Position numbers and translations under genes: made by a program
Notes under the pieces: generated by a model
Database searches by the model: none
What the model was told of the DNA's origin: nothing
The model's input: the letters and a program-made list of their open reading frames with translations, nothing else
From: Methanocaldococcus lauensis
GTDB taxonomy: Archaea > AGJL01 > Methanococci > Methanococcales > Methanocaldococcaceae
Direction of reading: 5' to 3'
Length of the DNA: 64,000 nt
NCBI RefSeq assembly: GCF_902827225.1
Contig: NZ_LR792632.1
Location: forward strand, 949,030-1,013,029
Shown here: piece after piece, positions 47,117 to 56,297 of the stretch
How the letters are laid out: each line of letters opens with the position of its first letter
Numbering within the stretch: the stretch's first letter is position 1

Positions 47117-48217
47117 ATGAAATTCACGATAGTATTAGGGACAAGGCCAGAGATTATAAAGCTCTCACCAATAATTAGAGTTTTAGAAAAAACTAACATA
47201 GATTGGAATATAATACATACTAATCAGCATTATTCTGAAAATATGGATAAAATATTTTTTGATGAGTTAAATTTACCAAAACCAAAATATAATTTAGGTA
47301 TAGGTTCAGGAACTCACGGAGAGCAGACAGGGAAAATGTTAATTAAAGTTGAAAGAGTTCTTTTAAAAGAAAAACCTAATGTTGTTATAGTTCAAGGAGA
47401 TACTAATACAGTTTTATCTGGAGCATTAGCTGCTTCAAAATTAAAAATAAAAATTGCTCATGTTGAGGCAGGATTAAGAAGTTTTGATAGAAATATGCCT
47501 GAGGAGATAAATAGAGTTTTAACTGATCACATTAGCGATTATCTATTTGCACCAACTGATATAGCTAAAAATAACTTATTGAGGGAAGGTATTAAAGAAA
47601 ACAAAATTTTTGTTGTAGGAAATACTATTGTTGATGCTACCTTGCAAAATTTGAAGATTGCTGAAAAAAATGAAAATGTTAAAAAATTTTTTAACACACT
47701 TAAGAATAATGGTGATTATTTTTTACTAACTTTACATAGATCTGAAAATGTTGATAATAAGAAAAGATTAAAAAATATTATAGAGGGTATATTATATTTA
47801 ACAAAGATTTATGACGAACATATAATTTTTCCTATACATCCAAGAACTAAAAAAAGGTTGGAAGAGTTTAATTTACTAAACAAATTAAAAAATAATGAGA
47901 AAATTAATATTATTGAGCCTGTAGGATACTTAGAATTCTTAATGTTGGAGAAAAATGCTAAATTGATTTTAACAGATAGTGGAGGGATTCAAGAAGAGGC
48001 ATGTATCTTAAAAACCCCATGTATAACTTTAAGAGATAACACTGAAAGACCAGAAACTTTAAGTGTTGGAGCAAATATTTTAGTAGGAGATGATAAAGAA
48101 AAATTAATTAACGCAGTTAATATTATGCTCAATAAAAATAGAAATTGGGAAAATCCATTCGGAGATGGAAAAAGTGGTGAAAAAATTGTAAAGATTTTAA
48201 TTGACAAAAATAAATAA
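47117..48217 (+). CDS. wecB: UDP-N-acetylglucosamine 2-epimerase
   Basis: 366 residues, the usual family length. Seen: LGTRPEIIKLSPIIR at the N-terminus, VIVQGDTNTVLSGALAASK, HVEAGLRSFDRNMPEEINRVLTDHISDYLF, TLHRSENVDNK, FPIHPRTKKRL and LTDSGGIQEEA near the C-terminus, all diagnostic for WecB. It makes UDP-ManNAc, a precursor for surface glycans, including the N-glycans attached to archaeal pilins and S-layer proteins. ATG 47117 follows GGATGATAAT; the earlier TTG at 47105 is rejected. Its position beside the pilin genes fits a role in surface glycosylation, though the neighbours differ in orientation. Confidence 0.95.
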   Translation: MKFTIVLGTRPEIIKLSPIIRVLEKTNIDWNIIHTNQHYSENMDKIFFDELNLPKPKYNLGIGSGTHGEQTGKMLIKVERVLLKEKPNVVIVQGDTNTVLSGALAASKLKIKIAHVEAGLRSFDRNMPEEINRVLTDHISDYLFAPTDIAKNNLLREGIKENKIFVVGNTIVDATLQNLKIAEKNENVKKFFNTLKNNGDYFLLTLHRSENVDNKKRLKNIIEGILYLTKIYDEHIIFPIHPRTKKRLEEFNLLNKLKNNEKINIIEPVGYLEFLMLEKNAKLILTDSGGIQEEACILKTPCITLRDNTERPETLSVGANILVGDDKEKLINAVNIMLNKNRNWENPFGDGKSGEKIVKILIDKNK

Positions 48218-48276
48218 ATAAATAGTAAAATTTATAATATAGTTAATAATTATGTCACAATCATTAAGGTGGTATT

Positions 48277-48666
48277 ATGGGTAAGTTATTATTAAAAACT
48301 CCATGCACAACTTGGACCTTTGATAATTTAATGGCATGTGTATTTGGAATAAAGGTCTCTGATGTTAAGGTATATTTTGATATTTTAAAAAACGGACCCT
48401 CAAAGATAAATGAAATTGCTGAAAGAATTAATAGAAATAGGAGTACTGTTCAGAGAGCTGTTCAAAATCTAATGAATGCAGGTTTAGTTAAAAGAAAGCA
48501 GGTGAATATAAAAGAAGGAGGTTACTATTTTATTTATGAAGCAATTCCTTTTGAAGAAGCTAAAAAAATCATAAAGAAGACCATAAAAGAGTGGTGTAAC
48601 AATATGGAAAAATGGATTGATGAATTAAAATTTGAAGATGTGATTGAGGAGTATTTTGAAGAGTAA
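48277..48666 (+). CDS. HTH transcription regulator, TrmB-like
   Basis: 129 residues. The segment ILKNGPSKINEIAERINRNRSTVQRAVQNLMNAGLVKRKQV (about residues 32-72) is a winged helix-turn-helix of the TrmB/MarR-like archaeal type, with a wing and a C-terminal helical tail (KKIIKKTIKEWCNNMEKWIDEL) that may dimerise. GGTGGTATT precedes the ATG. Four Cys residues, two near the N-terminus, could sense redox or metals, which is speculative. Target genes unknown. Confidence 0.8.
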   Translation: MGKLLLKTPCTTWTFDNLMACVFGIKVSDVKVYFDILKNGPSKINEIAERINRNRSTVQRAVQNLMNAGLVKRKQVNIKEGGYYFIYEAIPFEEAKKIIKKTIKEWCNNMEKWIDELKFEDVIEEYFEE

Positions 48667-48755
48667 TAATAAATTTTTAACTTTTTTATTAATTTTTATT
48701 TGTTTTTTGTTTCCATTGTGATAATGAAATAATTAATAAGTTTTTGGTAGAGATT

Positions 48756-49697
48756 ATGAAGATAATATTTTTAGGAACTGGAGCGGCAGTTCCATCTAAA
48801 AATAGAAATCATATTGGCATAGCATTTAAGTTTAAGAGTGAAGTGTTTTTATTTGATTGTGGGGAAAATATACAGAGGCAGATGCTATTTACCGAAGTTT
48901 CTCCAATGAAGATTAGCCATATATTTATAACTCATTTACATGGAGATCACATATTAGGACTTCCCGGGCTATTACAGAGTTTAGGTTTTTTTGGAAGAGA
49001 TAAGGAAATCAATATTTATGGACCAGTAGGTTTAAGAGAAGTTATTGAGAGTTCTTTAAAGTTGGGTTATCATATTATTGAATATCCAATAAAAGTATAT
49101 GAGATTTCAGCAAAAGAGCCATTAAAAATTCTCCAATGTGAAGATTATGAGATAATTGCCTATCCTACTAAGCATAGTGTCCCTTCTTATGCATATATAT
49201 TTAGAGAGATTAAAAAACCTCGCCTAAATATGGAAAAAGTTAAAAAACTTAAAATAAAAATAGGACCTGACTTAAAAAAACTAAAAAATGGAGAGCCAGT
49301 TAAAAACATTGAGGGAAAAATTGTATATCCTGAAGAAGTTTTACTTCCTCCAAAAAAAGGTTTTTGCTTAGCTTATAGTGGAGATACACTTCCATTAGAA
49401 GATTTTGGGATATATTTAAAAGAGATAGGATGTGATGTATTAATTCATGAAGCTACATTTGATGATTCTGAAAAAGAAACTGCTAAAGAAAATATGCACT
49501 CTACTGTTGGAGATGCTGTTAACATTGCCAAATTGGCAAATGTTAAGGCGTTAATATTGACTCACATTTCAGCAAGGTATGATAAGGAAGAATTCTTTAA
49601 CCAATATAAAAAAAATGTTAAACAGTATAATGAGAACTTTGAAATTATTATTAGCAAAGATTTAGATTGTTATGATGTAAAAGATTTATTGAGGTGA
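48756..49697 (+). CDS. rnz: Ribonuclease Z (tRNA 3' endonuclease)
   Basis: About 313 residues. IIFLGTGAAVPSKNRN, LFDCGENIQRQM, the metal-binding THLHGDHILGLPGLLQSLGF, the Asp of AYSGDTLPLEDF, HEATFDDSEKETAKENMHST and LTHISARY form the full set of metallo-beta-lactamase/RNase Z motifs. It removes the 3' trailer from pre-tRNAs. I prefer ATG 48756 (MKIIFLG) to 48744, since GGTAGAGATT lies just before it. Four bases separate it from the F420 oxidoreductase gene. Confidence 0.93.
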   Translation: MKIIFLGTGAAVPSKNRNHIGIAFKFKSEVFLFDCGENIQRQMLFTEVSPMKISHIFITHLHGDHILGLPGLLQSLGFFGRDKEINIYGPVGLREVIESSLKLGYHIIEYPIKVYEISAKEPLKILQCEDYEIIAYPTKHSVPSYAYIFREIKKPRLNMEKVKKLKIKIGPDLKKLKNGEPVKNIEGKIVYPEEVLLPPKKGFCLAYSGDTLPLEDFGIYLKEIGCDVLIHEATFDDSEKETAKENMHSTVGDAVNIAKLANVKALILTHISARYDKEEFFNQYKKNVKQYNENFEIIISKDLDCYDVKDLLR

Positions 49698-49701
49698 AAA
49701 A

Positions 49702-50373
49702 ATGAAAATATCAATATTGGGAGGAACTGGAGACCAAGGATTTGGTTTAGCTTTGAGGTTGGCTAAAAACAATAAGATAATAATTGGTTCAAGAAAAAAA
49801 GAAAAAGCAGAAGAAGCAGCTAAAAGAGCTAAAGAGATATTAAAGCAGAGAGAAATTGAGGCAGATATCGTTGGATTAGAAAATAAAGATGCTGCAAAAG
49901 AGGGTGATGTTGTTATTTTATCAATACCTTATGAATATACATTATCTACAATAAAACAATTAAAAGAAGAACTTAAAGGGAAAATTGTTGTTTCTATAGG
50001 AGTTCCATTAGCCACAGCTATTGGTGATAAACCAACAAGATTACTGTTTCCACCAGACGGTTCTGTGGCTGAAATGGTTCAGAATGTATTAAAAGAAAGT
50101 AAAGTAGTTAGTGCATTCCAAAATGTTTGCCATGCAGTTTTAGAAGATTTAGACAATCCAGTAGATTGTGATATTTTAGTTTGTGGAAATGATGAAGAAG
50201 CTAAAAAAGTAGTTATTAATTTAGCAAACCAAATTGATGGTGTTAGGGCAATAGATTGTGGAAATTTAGAAAAGTCTAGGATAATTGAGGCTATAACTCC
50301 ATTATTAATCGGATTAAATATAAAATACAAGTCAAAAGGGACTGGAATTAGAATAACCAATTTGGAGATTTAA
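49702..50373 (+). CDS. fno: F420H2:NADP+ oxidoreductase
   Basis: 223 residues. The N-terminal KISILGGTGDQGFGLALRLA is the NADP-binding Rossmann motif with the GTGDQG form typical of Fno; IIGSRKKEKAEEAA, VVILSIPYEYTLST and SAFQNVCHAVLEDLDNPVDCDILVCGND complete the match. It transfers hydride between F420H2 and NADP+, giving NADPH for biosynthesis. GAGGTGAAAAA overlaps the end of the upstream RNase Z gene and serves ATG 49702. Probably co-transcribed with rnz. Confidence 0.94.
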   Translation: MKISILGGTGDQGFGLALRLAKNNKIIIGSRKKEKAEEAAKRAKEILKQREIEADIVGLENKDAAKEGDVVILSIPYEYTLSTIKQLKEELKGKIVVSIGVPLATAIGDKPTRLLFPPDGSVAEMVQNVLKESKVVSAFQNVCHAVLEDLDNPVDCDILVCGNDEEAKKVVINLANQIDGVRAIDCGNLEKSRIIEAITPLLIGLNIKYKSKGTGIRITNLEI

Positions 50374-50412
50374 ATATAAAATTTTATTTATTTTAAATTT
50401 TATGGTGATTAT

Positions 50413-50924
50413 ATGGACGATAAAGATTATTATGAAGAAATAGAGCAAATCTTAAGACAAATATTACAGCCAATTGAAAAGATTTCATTTTCAACCTTTG
50501 TTAGGGTTGTTAGTGGTTATAAAATTATTCCCATAAACTTATCTAAGAAAGAAGATAAAGATTTGATTGAAGATTTAATTAAAGTTTGTGAAGAAGTTAT
50601 TGAAGAAATTAAAAAGACTAATGGTATAAAAGATAAAGAGGGTAAAACACCAAATAGACCCAATGAAGTAGGTAATTATATTGAAAATTATGTTAAGGAT
50701 GTGTTAAACAAATATGGATATGCAGATACTCCAAAAACTCAATCTGGAAGTAAAAAATCAACAGGTTATCCTGATATTGAATTTTGGTATAAAGGAAAGG
50801 AAGAAGGTGAAGGAAGAATTGTATTGAAATTAAAACATTTAATGAGAAAAATATTAACTCTACTCAAAGAACTTTTTATGCTTCTCCGTCAAAAGATGAG
50901 GAAGAGTTCGAAACAGTTTCTTAA
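50413..50924 (+). pseudogene. Frameshifted, truncated type II restriction endonuclease
   Basis: ATG 50413 follows GGTGATT. Residues up to about 136 (GYPDIEFWYKGKEEGEGR) look normal and include the PD of a PD-(D/E)XK nuclease. After that the + frame becomes nonsense (LKLKHLMRKILTLLKELF), while the next frame reads CIEIKTFNEKNINSTQRTF and on to YASPSKDEEEFETVS with a stop at 50922-50924. One lost T in the run near 50820 restores the catalytic EIK. The reading then ends abruptly, so the 3' part is also missing. Its partner methyltransferase is truncated on the far side of an RNA-like insert. This looks like a dead restriction-modification system of the kind sitting next to fno in M. jannaschii (recollection, not checked). 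Confidence 0.75.
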
Positions 50925-50941
50925 TTTCTGTAACACACCGC

Positions 50942-51131
50942 AATATATAAATACTTAATGTAGCTATATTATTAATTATCCGATGAGAGGGCTCTGCCTT
51001 CGAGGTCATCATAACTTTGATAAAAAGGTTTATGGGGCTGTTTCCGTTCAGCCCGAAGTCCAATGAACTCACAGGGGAGAGATTGGTAATCTCGATGAAG
51101 CTGTGGGTTGAGGACAACCCATTTCCATAGC
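50942..51131 (+). ncRNA. GC-rich structured RNA candidate, possibly transposon right-end (omega-RNA-like)
   Basis: A TATA-like ATATATAAAT (50943-50952) precedes a GC-rich block, 50980-51120. It can form hairpins 51035-51040/51049-51054, 51079-51084/51088-51093, enclosed by 51070-51074/51101-51105, and 51105-51110/51115-51120, a strongly structured RNA. Its first part (50975-50998) matches 22 of 24 bases of 56057-56080 on the minus strand, which lies directly behind a TnpB zinc-finger remnant. In both copies one frame reads KLSDE/LSDER-type residues followed by ALP, possibly the TnpB C-terminus. TnpB guide RNAs overlap the tnpB 3' end, so this may be an orphan guide RNA or IS end. A Hgc-type methanocaldococcal ncRNA is an alternative. 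Confidence 0.5.
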
Positions 51132-51184
51132 TATCGGTTTGTATAAATTAAGTTGTTAAATGCTATGATATGCTATGGAAATGG
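51118..51184. repeat. 14-bp inverted repeat at restriction-modification scar
   Basis: Bases 51118-51131 and 51171-51184 are perfect reverse complements separated by 39 bp. The left arm starts at the end of the last RNA hairpin, and the right arm overlaps the final codons of the truncated methyltransferase. It seems to mark the junction. Confidence 0.75.
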
Positions 51185-51814
51185 GAAACGGAATGTTGCT
51201 GGATGTGGTCTATCTTTATCTCTATACTGTATTGTTTCATAGGGGATAAACCATGTATTTCCTCTATCCCTCAAATCCTTATTCTTTCCAAATCGCTTTA
51301 TATTACTTTTATCTTGATAAGGAACACCTATTGACAATTTATCCAACTTAACATCACCATTTTTTGTAAAGTGGAAGATATATTCATGCATTATACTTAA
51401 ATATCTATCACTGTTTATTGGTTTATAGTGTCCAACGACAATGTCTCCAATAATATTTGGATAATTACCAACATCTTCTTTTTGTATTGCTATAGATTTT
51501 ATCCAATGTATTGTATTTTGTAGTTTAAAGTGCTTTCTTATTACATTAGCTACATCAAAGGCAATCCATGGGTCTTTTGCAGTATAACCAATATTTATAA
51601 AGAATGAGCCATCATCCTTTAATACTCTTTTTATCTCTTTAACAACCTCTTCAATCCAATTCAGATAATCTTCTCTACTTAAATTATCAGAATATTTGTT
51701 ATATTTAATTCCAATATTATAGGGTGGAGAGGTAACAACTACATCAACAGACTTATCTTTTAATTCTTTCATTCCCTCTAAACAATCCATACAGTAAATT
51801 TTATTTACATCCAT
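51173..51814 (-). pseudogene. Truncated type II DNA methyltransferase (beta class)
   Basis: 213 residues from ATG 51812-51814 ([18 protein letters not shown]). The catalytic motif [12 protein letters not shown] is intact near residues 27-36. In this class the SAM-binding motif I (an FxGxG type sequence) lies at the C-terminus, but here the reading ends [12 protein letters not shown] where an intact enzyme continues from PHPATF into that motif. So the SAM site is missing and the enzyme should be inactive. The last codons fall in the inverted repeat of the scar. It converges on the broken endonuclease gene. Confidence 0.8.
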
Positions 51815-51826
51815 TTTTGCTCCCCA

Positions 51827-52873
51827 TTATTCTTTAATTAATTCTACAAGTTTTTCTATATTTTTTATTCCTTTATCAAAATCATTTAAATTTAAAAACT
51901 CATTTTTAGAATGAGCATACTCTAATTTACCAACTCCATAAATCACAACATCTGCATTTAAAAATTTATTTATGTAGTATGCTTCACAAGTCGCATTAAA
52001 AAAGGATATTTCATAATATTTGGATAATTTATCTATTAGTTCTTTATTTTTTAGCATGTAAAAATCTGCATAATGTCTCCCTAAATTTAATCTATTTTTT
52101 ATATACTTTGAGTATTCTTTGTTATCTAAAAAATTGGAAATTTTATTTATTATATCTTCTTCTACACTTCTAACATCAAATAAAACATAGGCGTAGTCAG
52201 GAACTATATTACTTTGAATTCCTCCCTTTATCATAGTAGGAGTTATTGTGGAACTATATATTTTATCAACTTTAATTTTTTTTAGAGGAATATTTTTTAA
52301 GTCCAAGATAATCTTACTTAAAATTTCTATGGGATTTATACAATTATTAACTGATGATGCATGCATAGATTTACCAAAACTTTCAACAACATACTCAAAC
52401 CTCCCTTTGTGTCCAATACAAACTTTTAAGTCTGTTGGCTCACTAACAATTCCTATAATTTTTTTATTTTTAATTTTTCTTTTTAAATATTGACAAAAAT
52501 TATAAATTCCATTAGATTCTGTTTCTTCGTCGGGGGAGATAACTAATAATGATTTATCGCTATTTAAAAAAGCGTGAATCATTAAAATAACATTTGCCTT
52601 AGCATCTATAACTCCAGTTCCATAAAAATATTTATCATCTTTTTTAAAATCTAATTGAACTTTTACAGTGTCTATATGTGAATTTAATATTACATCAAAG
52701 TTTTCTACATTATCTTTATAAGCTACAAAGCAACCCTCAACAACTTTATTATTTATCCCTAAGTTATTAAAAAAATTTGATAAATATTTAAATGCTTTTC
52801 TAACTCCAATTTTGTTGTCAGTTTTTATTTTTATTAAATCTTCAAGAATTTGTAGATAGTCCATAAATATCAT
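51827..52873 (-). CDS. M20 family metallopeptidase (DapE/ArgE/LysK-like)
   Basis: About 348 residues. Metal-site landmarks of the M20 family: [10 protein letters not shown] (HxD), [17 protein letters not shown] (GxxDxK), ISPDEETES (the EE pair), [16 protein letters not shown] and [17 protein letters not shown] near the C-terminus. The family deacylates N-acyl amino acids such as succinyl-diaminopimelate, acetylornithine or LysW-bound lysine; the substrate cannot be read here. The ATG at 52873 overlaps the upstream stop (ATGA), and an internal ATG at 52864 is also possible, with GATGAT before it. Its stop is 13 bp from the methyltransferase start. Confidence 0.82.
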   Translation of the reverse strand: MIFMDYLQILEDLIKIKTDNKIGVRKAFKYLSNFFNNLGINNKVVEGCFVAYKDNVENFDVILNSHIDTVKVQLDFKKDDKYFYGTGVIDAKANVILMIHAFLNSDKSLLVISPDEETESNGIYNFCQYLKRKIKNKKIIGIVSEPTDLKVCIGHKGRFEYVVESFGKSMHASSVNNCINPIEILSKIILDLKNIPLKKIKVDKIYSSTITPTMIKGGIQSNIVPDYAYVLFDVRSVEEDIINKISNFLDNKEYSKYIKNRLNLGRHYADFYMLKNKELIDKLSKYYEISFFNATCEAYYINKFLNADVVIYGVGKLEYAHSKNEFLNLNDFDKGIKNIEKLVELIKE

Positions 52874-53211
52874 CTCATAAATTCTACCTTTGTTCCTATA
52901 AGTTCATTTAAATCAATATTTCTACATTTAAATTCAAGCATTGATGTTGAATAATTTTTACAACTGTATGTTTTCCAAGGCTTTAATCTAACTGTTTCCA
53001 CAACTCTATCTTTATCAATGAAAATAACATCAATAGGATATAACATAAAAAATGTATGAATAGATATTTTTCTTCTTCTATATAGAAAAAGCATTGCCCT
53101 ATCTCCAATATCTCTAAACATTAAGCCAAAAGCCCTCTTAATAAAATTATCTGCTAATACAACATCAAACTCTAAGTTACCTATTCTAACTTTTTTAATT
53201 TTATTTTTCAT
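52870..53211 (-). CDS. DUF192 family protein
   Basis: 113 residues from ATG 53209-53211, which overlaps the end of the upstream protease gene. Pattern [47 protein letters not shown], then [13 protein letters not shown], is the DUF192/UPF0127 signature; the function is unknown. A longer reading to 53337 runs inside the protease gene in another frame and is rejected. Operon with the protease and the M20 peptidase genes. Confidence 0.8.
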   Translation of the reverse strand: MKNKIKKVRIGNLEFDVVLADNFIKRAFGLMFRDIGDRAMLFLYRRRKISIHTFFMLYPIDVIFIDKDRVVETVRLKPWKTYSCKNYSTSMLEFKCRNIDLNELIGTKVEFMR

Positions 53212-54037
53212 TCTTTTCCCGCTCTTTTTTATTGTATGGAACTGGAATATAATAAACTGATGGCTTTGCACCCATTGGCTGAGGATATAATTCCAATAGT
53301 TCATAAACTTTTTTTGGAACATTTGTATTAACTTCAATCCCTAACTCCTTTAATTTATTAACTGTTAGTGGATAATCGTGAGTCCATTTTCCCGAAGTTA
53401 GTTCTTTAGCAATATTTTTTGCCTTTTCCTCTCCATATTTATCCTTTAATAATTCATAAACGAATTCTTCCATTTGTTTAATAGCTTTTTTTGATATATC
53501 AACCAATATTAATGTTTCATCATCTACCTTCTCTCCTTTTCTGTAGTATGCCTCCAATATAGATGCCGCAGGATACTGTCCAATTTGAGGATCTACTGGA
53601 CCCATAACTGCGTTTTTATCCATAATTATTTCATCAGCGGCTAATGCAATTAAACTACCTCCACTCATCGCATAGTGCGGAATTATTACAGTAGTTTTTG
53701 CTTTATGCTCTTTTAAAGCTAAAGCTATTTGTTCACTCGCCAACGCTAAGCCACCTGGTGTATGAATAATTAAATCTATTGGCATATCTTCTGGAGTCAA
53801 TCTTATAGCCCTTAAAATTTCTTCACTATCCTCTATTGTTATAAATTTATATATTGGGATTCCTAAAAATGTTAAAGCCTCTTGCCTATGTATCATAGCA
53901 ATAACTCTACTCTTCCTCTCTTTTTCTATCTCCCTTATACACCTTAACCTTCTCATTATTCTATACTTCATCATCATCTCTGGATAAATAAAAAGTAGAA
54001 AAATGAAAAAGAAGAAAAATAAGTCCATAGATGTCAT
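53201..54037 (-). CDS. Membrane-bound ClpP-class serine protease (SDH family)
   Basis: 278 residues. An N-terminal transmembrane segment ([16 protein letters not shown]), a basic linker and a ClpP-fold domain: [58 protein letters not shown]. The Ser in SGGS is the likely nucleophile with a Lys or His partner, as in SppA/SDH-type enzymes. It probably degrades membrane or signal peptides on the cytoplasmic or outer face. Start ATG 54035-54037 after GGGGGATGAA; ATG 54028 is a weaker alternative. It is divergent from a AAA ATPase gene that could be functionally linked (inference). Confidence 0.85.
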   Translation of the reverse strand: MTSMDLFFFFFIFLLFIYPEMMMKYRIMRRLRCIREIEKERKSRVIAMIHRQEALTFLGIPIYKFITIEDSEEILRAIRLTPEDMPIDLIIHTPGGLALASEQIALALKEHKAKTTVIIPHYAMSGGSLIALAADEIIMDKNAVMGPVDPQIGQYPAASILEAYYRKGEKVDDETLILVDISKKAIKQMEEFVYELLKDKYGEEKAKNIAKELTSGKWTHDYPLTVNKLKELGIEVNTNVPKKVYELLELYPQPMGAKPSVYYIPVPYNKKEREKNEK

Positions 54038-54188
54038 TTCATCCCCCTAATATTTTTAGTTAAGGTAAATTATTAATATACCAATTATGTATAAATATAC
54101 ATTGGCCTAACTTTATATACTACCTTATAACCATAATATTCTCACTGTTATAATTATGTAAAATTATTACTTAAATTGGTGAGAGATT

Positions 54189-55304
54189 ATGAGCAAAATA
54201 GGATTTAATCCAATAAAAATAAAGACCTTTTCAAAGATTAAAACTTACGATGATACTTTACCATCATTAAAGTATGTCATATTAGAACCTGCTGGATTCC
54301 CTATTAGAGTTGGTAGCGAGAATGTTAAAATTACTTCTGATGATCCAAAACTCTTCAATATCTATGCGAGAGACCAGTGGATTGGCGAGATAGTTAAAGA
54401 AGGTGATTATTTATTTGACAATTCAATTCTTCCTGATTATGCCTTTAAGGTTATTTCAACATATCCAAAAGAGGGAGGTATGATTACAAGCGAGACTATA
54501 TTTAAATTACAAATTCCTAAAAAAGTTATTAGGACTCAGTTTAAAAAAGCAAGATTTAGTGAGATTATTGGACAAGAAGAGGCAAAAAAGAAATGTAAAA
54601 TTATTATGAAATATTTAGAAAATCCAAAACTCTTTGGTGAGTGGGCTCCAAAGAATATATTATTCTATGGACCACCAGGAACTGGTAAGACCCTTATGGC
54701 GAGAGCATTGGCAACAGAGACAAATTCATCATTCATATTAGTGAAAGCTCCAGAGCTTATTGGTGAGCATGTAGGGGACTCTTCAAAAATGATTAGAGAA
54801 CTGTATCAAAAAGCATCAGAAAATGCTCCATGTATTGTATTTATCGACGAATTAGATGCCATAGGTTTAAGTAGAGAGTATCAGTCATTGAGGGGTGATG
54901 TTTCTGAAGTAGTTAATGCTCTATTAACCGAATTAGACGGAATTAAAGAAAATGAAGGAGTAGTTACTATAGCTGCAACAAACAATCCAGCAATGTTGGA
55001 TCCAGCGATTAGAAGTAGATTTGAAGAAGAAATTGAATTTAAACTACCTAACGATGAGGAAAGATTAAAAATTATGGAATTATATGCTAAAAAAATGCCA
55101 CTACCAATTAAAGCAAACCTAAAAGAATATGTAGAAAAAACTAAAGGATTTAGCGGAAGAGATATTAAAGAGAAATTCTTAAAACCTGCTTTGCACAAGG
55201 CTATATTAGAGGATAGAGATTATGTTAGTAAGGAAGATTTAGATTGGGCTTTAAAGAAGATTTTAAGTAATAGAAGAGAGGTACCACAGCATCTATATCT
55301 CTAA
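54189..55304 (+). CDS. AAA ATPase related to proteasome-activating nucleotidase
   Basis: 371 residues. A beta-rich N-terminal domain (about 1-110) precedes one AAA module: Walker A FYGPPGTGKTLMARALA (about 160), Walker B IVFIDELDAIG, sensor TIAATNNPAMLDPAIRSRFEEEIEF and a C-terminal four-helix domain with KGFSGRDIKEKFL. It resembles Cdc48/PAN-type ATPases but lacks a coiled coil and the C-terminal HbYX tail (it ends QHLYL), so it may act apart from the 20S proteasome. GGTGAGAGATT precedes ATG 54189. Confidence 0.87.
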   Translation: MSKIGFNPIKIKTFSKIKTYDDTLPSLKYVILEPAGFPIRVGSENVKITSDDPKLFNIYARDQWIGEIVKEGDYLFDNSILPDYAFKVISTYPKEGGMITSETIFKLQIPKKVIRTQFKKARFSEIIGQEEAKKKCKIIMKYLENPKLFGEWAPKNILFYGPPGTGKTLMARALATETNSSFILVKAPELIGEHVGDSSKMIRELYQKASENAPCIVFIDELDAIGLSREYQSLRGDVSEVVNALLTELDGIKENEGVVTIAATNNPAMLDPAIRSRFEEEIEFKLPNDEERLKIMELYAKKMPLPIKANLKEYVEKTKGFSGRDIKEKFLKPALHKAILEDRDYVSKEDLDWALKKILSNRREVPQHLYL

Positions 55305-55312
55305 TCTTCAAT

Positions 55313-55996
55313 CTAATCTTCAAATTCAAAATAGTTGTCATAGTGTGTGATTAAATAATCCTCAACAATCCAAAGATCTTTTTTATGTTTTCTATATAGA
55401 TTTATAATCTTTTTTATGACATCTTTGTTATTTCTTTTAAAGATTTCATCTAATATTATATTTAAAGATTCAACTACATCAGAATTGTTAAAGTCTAAAT
55501 CTGCATTTATCATCTCATAAATTATTTTTAATAGTTCATCATCTTTTGCTTTTTTAACAAACTGATTTCTTAAAAATGATTTAAATGTATAAATGTTTTT
55601 TCTTTCTAAGGGGATTAATTTAAGTAATCCAATACCTTTGTTAAATAAACTGTCTTTATTTAGGAATTCTTCCCAAAGATAATTTTTTACAACTAAATTT
55701 TTTATAATTTCTAAAAGTTCTTCTTTACTTTTATTCTCTAAATTTTTAAATATTTCTTCAGCATCTATGTAGTTATTGTTTTTATATGCTTCAATTAATG
55801 CATAAGCATGTTTGCAGTTGTATTTATATGGACAGGAGCAATATCCAAAATAATCCTTTAAATCAACCTTAACTTTATAAATATCACTACCCACAACTTC
55901 TCCATATATAAAATCTCCAAATTTTATACAATACTTAACTAACCCATTTCTATAATATTCTCTACCTCTTTCAATAATTTTAATATCATAATTCAT
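55313..55996 (-). CDS. SWIM zinc-finger protein
   Basis: 227 residues. IERGREYYRNGLVKYCIKFGDFIYGEVVGSDIYKVKVDL followed by CSCPYKYNCKHAYAL is a SWIM domain (CxCPx5CxH) in the first 70 residues; the rest is helical and charged. SWIM domains bind DNA, RNA or proteins. It converges on the AAA gene, 8 bp from its stop. No clear ribosome site precedes ATG 55994-55996. A reported role cannot be assigned. Confidence 0.75.
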   Translation of the reverse strand: MNYDIKIIERGREYYRNGLVKYCIKFGDFIYGEVVGSDIYKVKVDLKDYFGYCSCPYKYNCKHAYALIEAYKNNNYIDAEEIFKNLENKSKEELLEIIKNLVVKNYLWEEFLNKDSLFNKGIGLLKLIPLERKNIYTFKSFLRNQFVKKAKDDELLKIIYEMINADLDFNNSDVVESLNIILDEIFKRNNKDVIKKIINLYRKHKKDLWIVEDYLITHYDNYFEFED

Positions 55997-56056
55997 ATTA
56001 TCACTTATTACAAGCTACAAGCAATAAAATATTAAAAATCTAACCTATTATGTATA

Positions 56057-56080
56057 GGCAGAGCCTCCTCATCGGATAAT
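56057..56080 (-). repeat. Motif shared with structured RNA at 50975-50998
   Basis: 22 of 24 bases identical to 50975-50998, in the opposite orientation. It follows the tnpB fragment by one base in the transposon reading direction, consistent with being the tnpB 3' end / right-end RNA start. Confidence 0.7.
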
Positions 56081-56203
56081 TTATATAGTTGAGAATAATC
56101 TATTTCCACAGTTTGGGCATAATATAGAGGTGTAGGAAGGATATACATCAACAACTTTAACACCGAATTCTAAGGACGTATTTTTAAGGATTTCTAAAAT
56201 TTT
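56081..56203 (-). pseudogene. TnpB fragment (zinc-finger region)
   Basis: About 40 codons between in-frame stops: KILEILKNTSLEFGVKVVDV then YPSYTSILCPNCGNRL. This matches the part of TnpB/OrfB just before and including the first CxxC of its zinc ribbon, after the RuvC-like catalytic region. The rest of the gene is gone, so it is inactive. Confidence 0.75.
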
Positions 56204-56297
56204 TTAGTTGAAATAAATATTATAATTTATGTTTTAATTTTAGAAATTTTTGTACTATTTTTTAATCCAAAATATAAGGCAATAGACAAATCATCAA

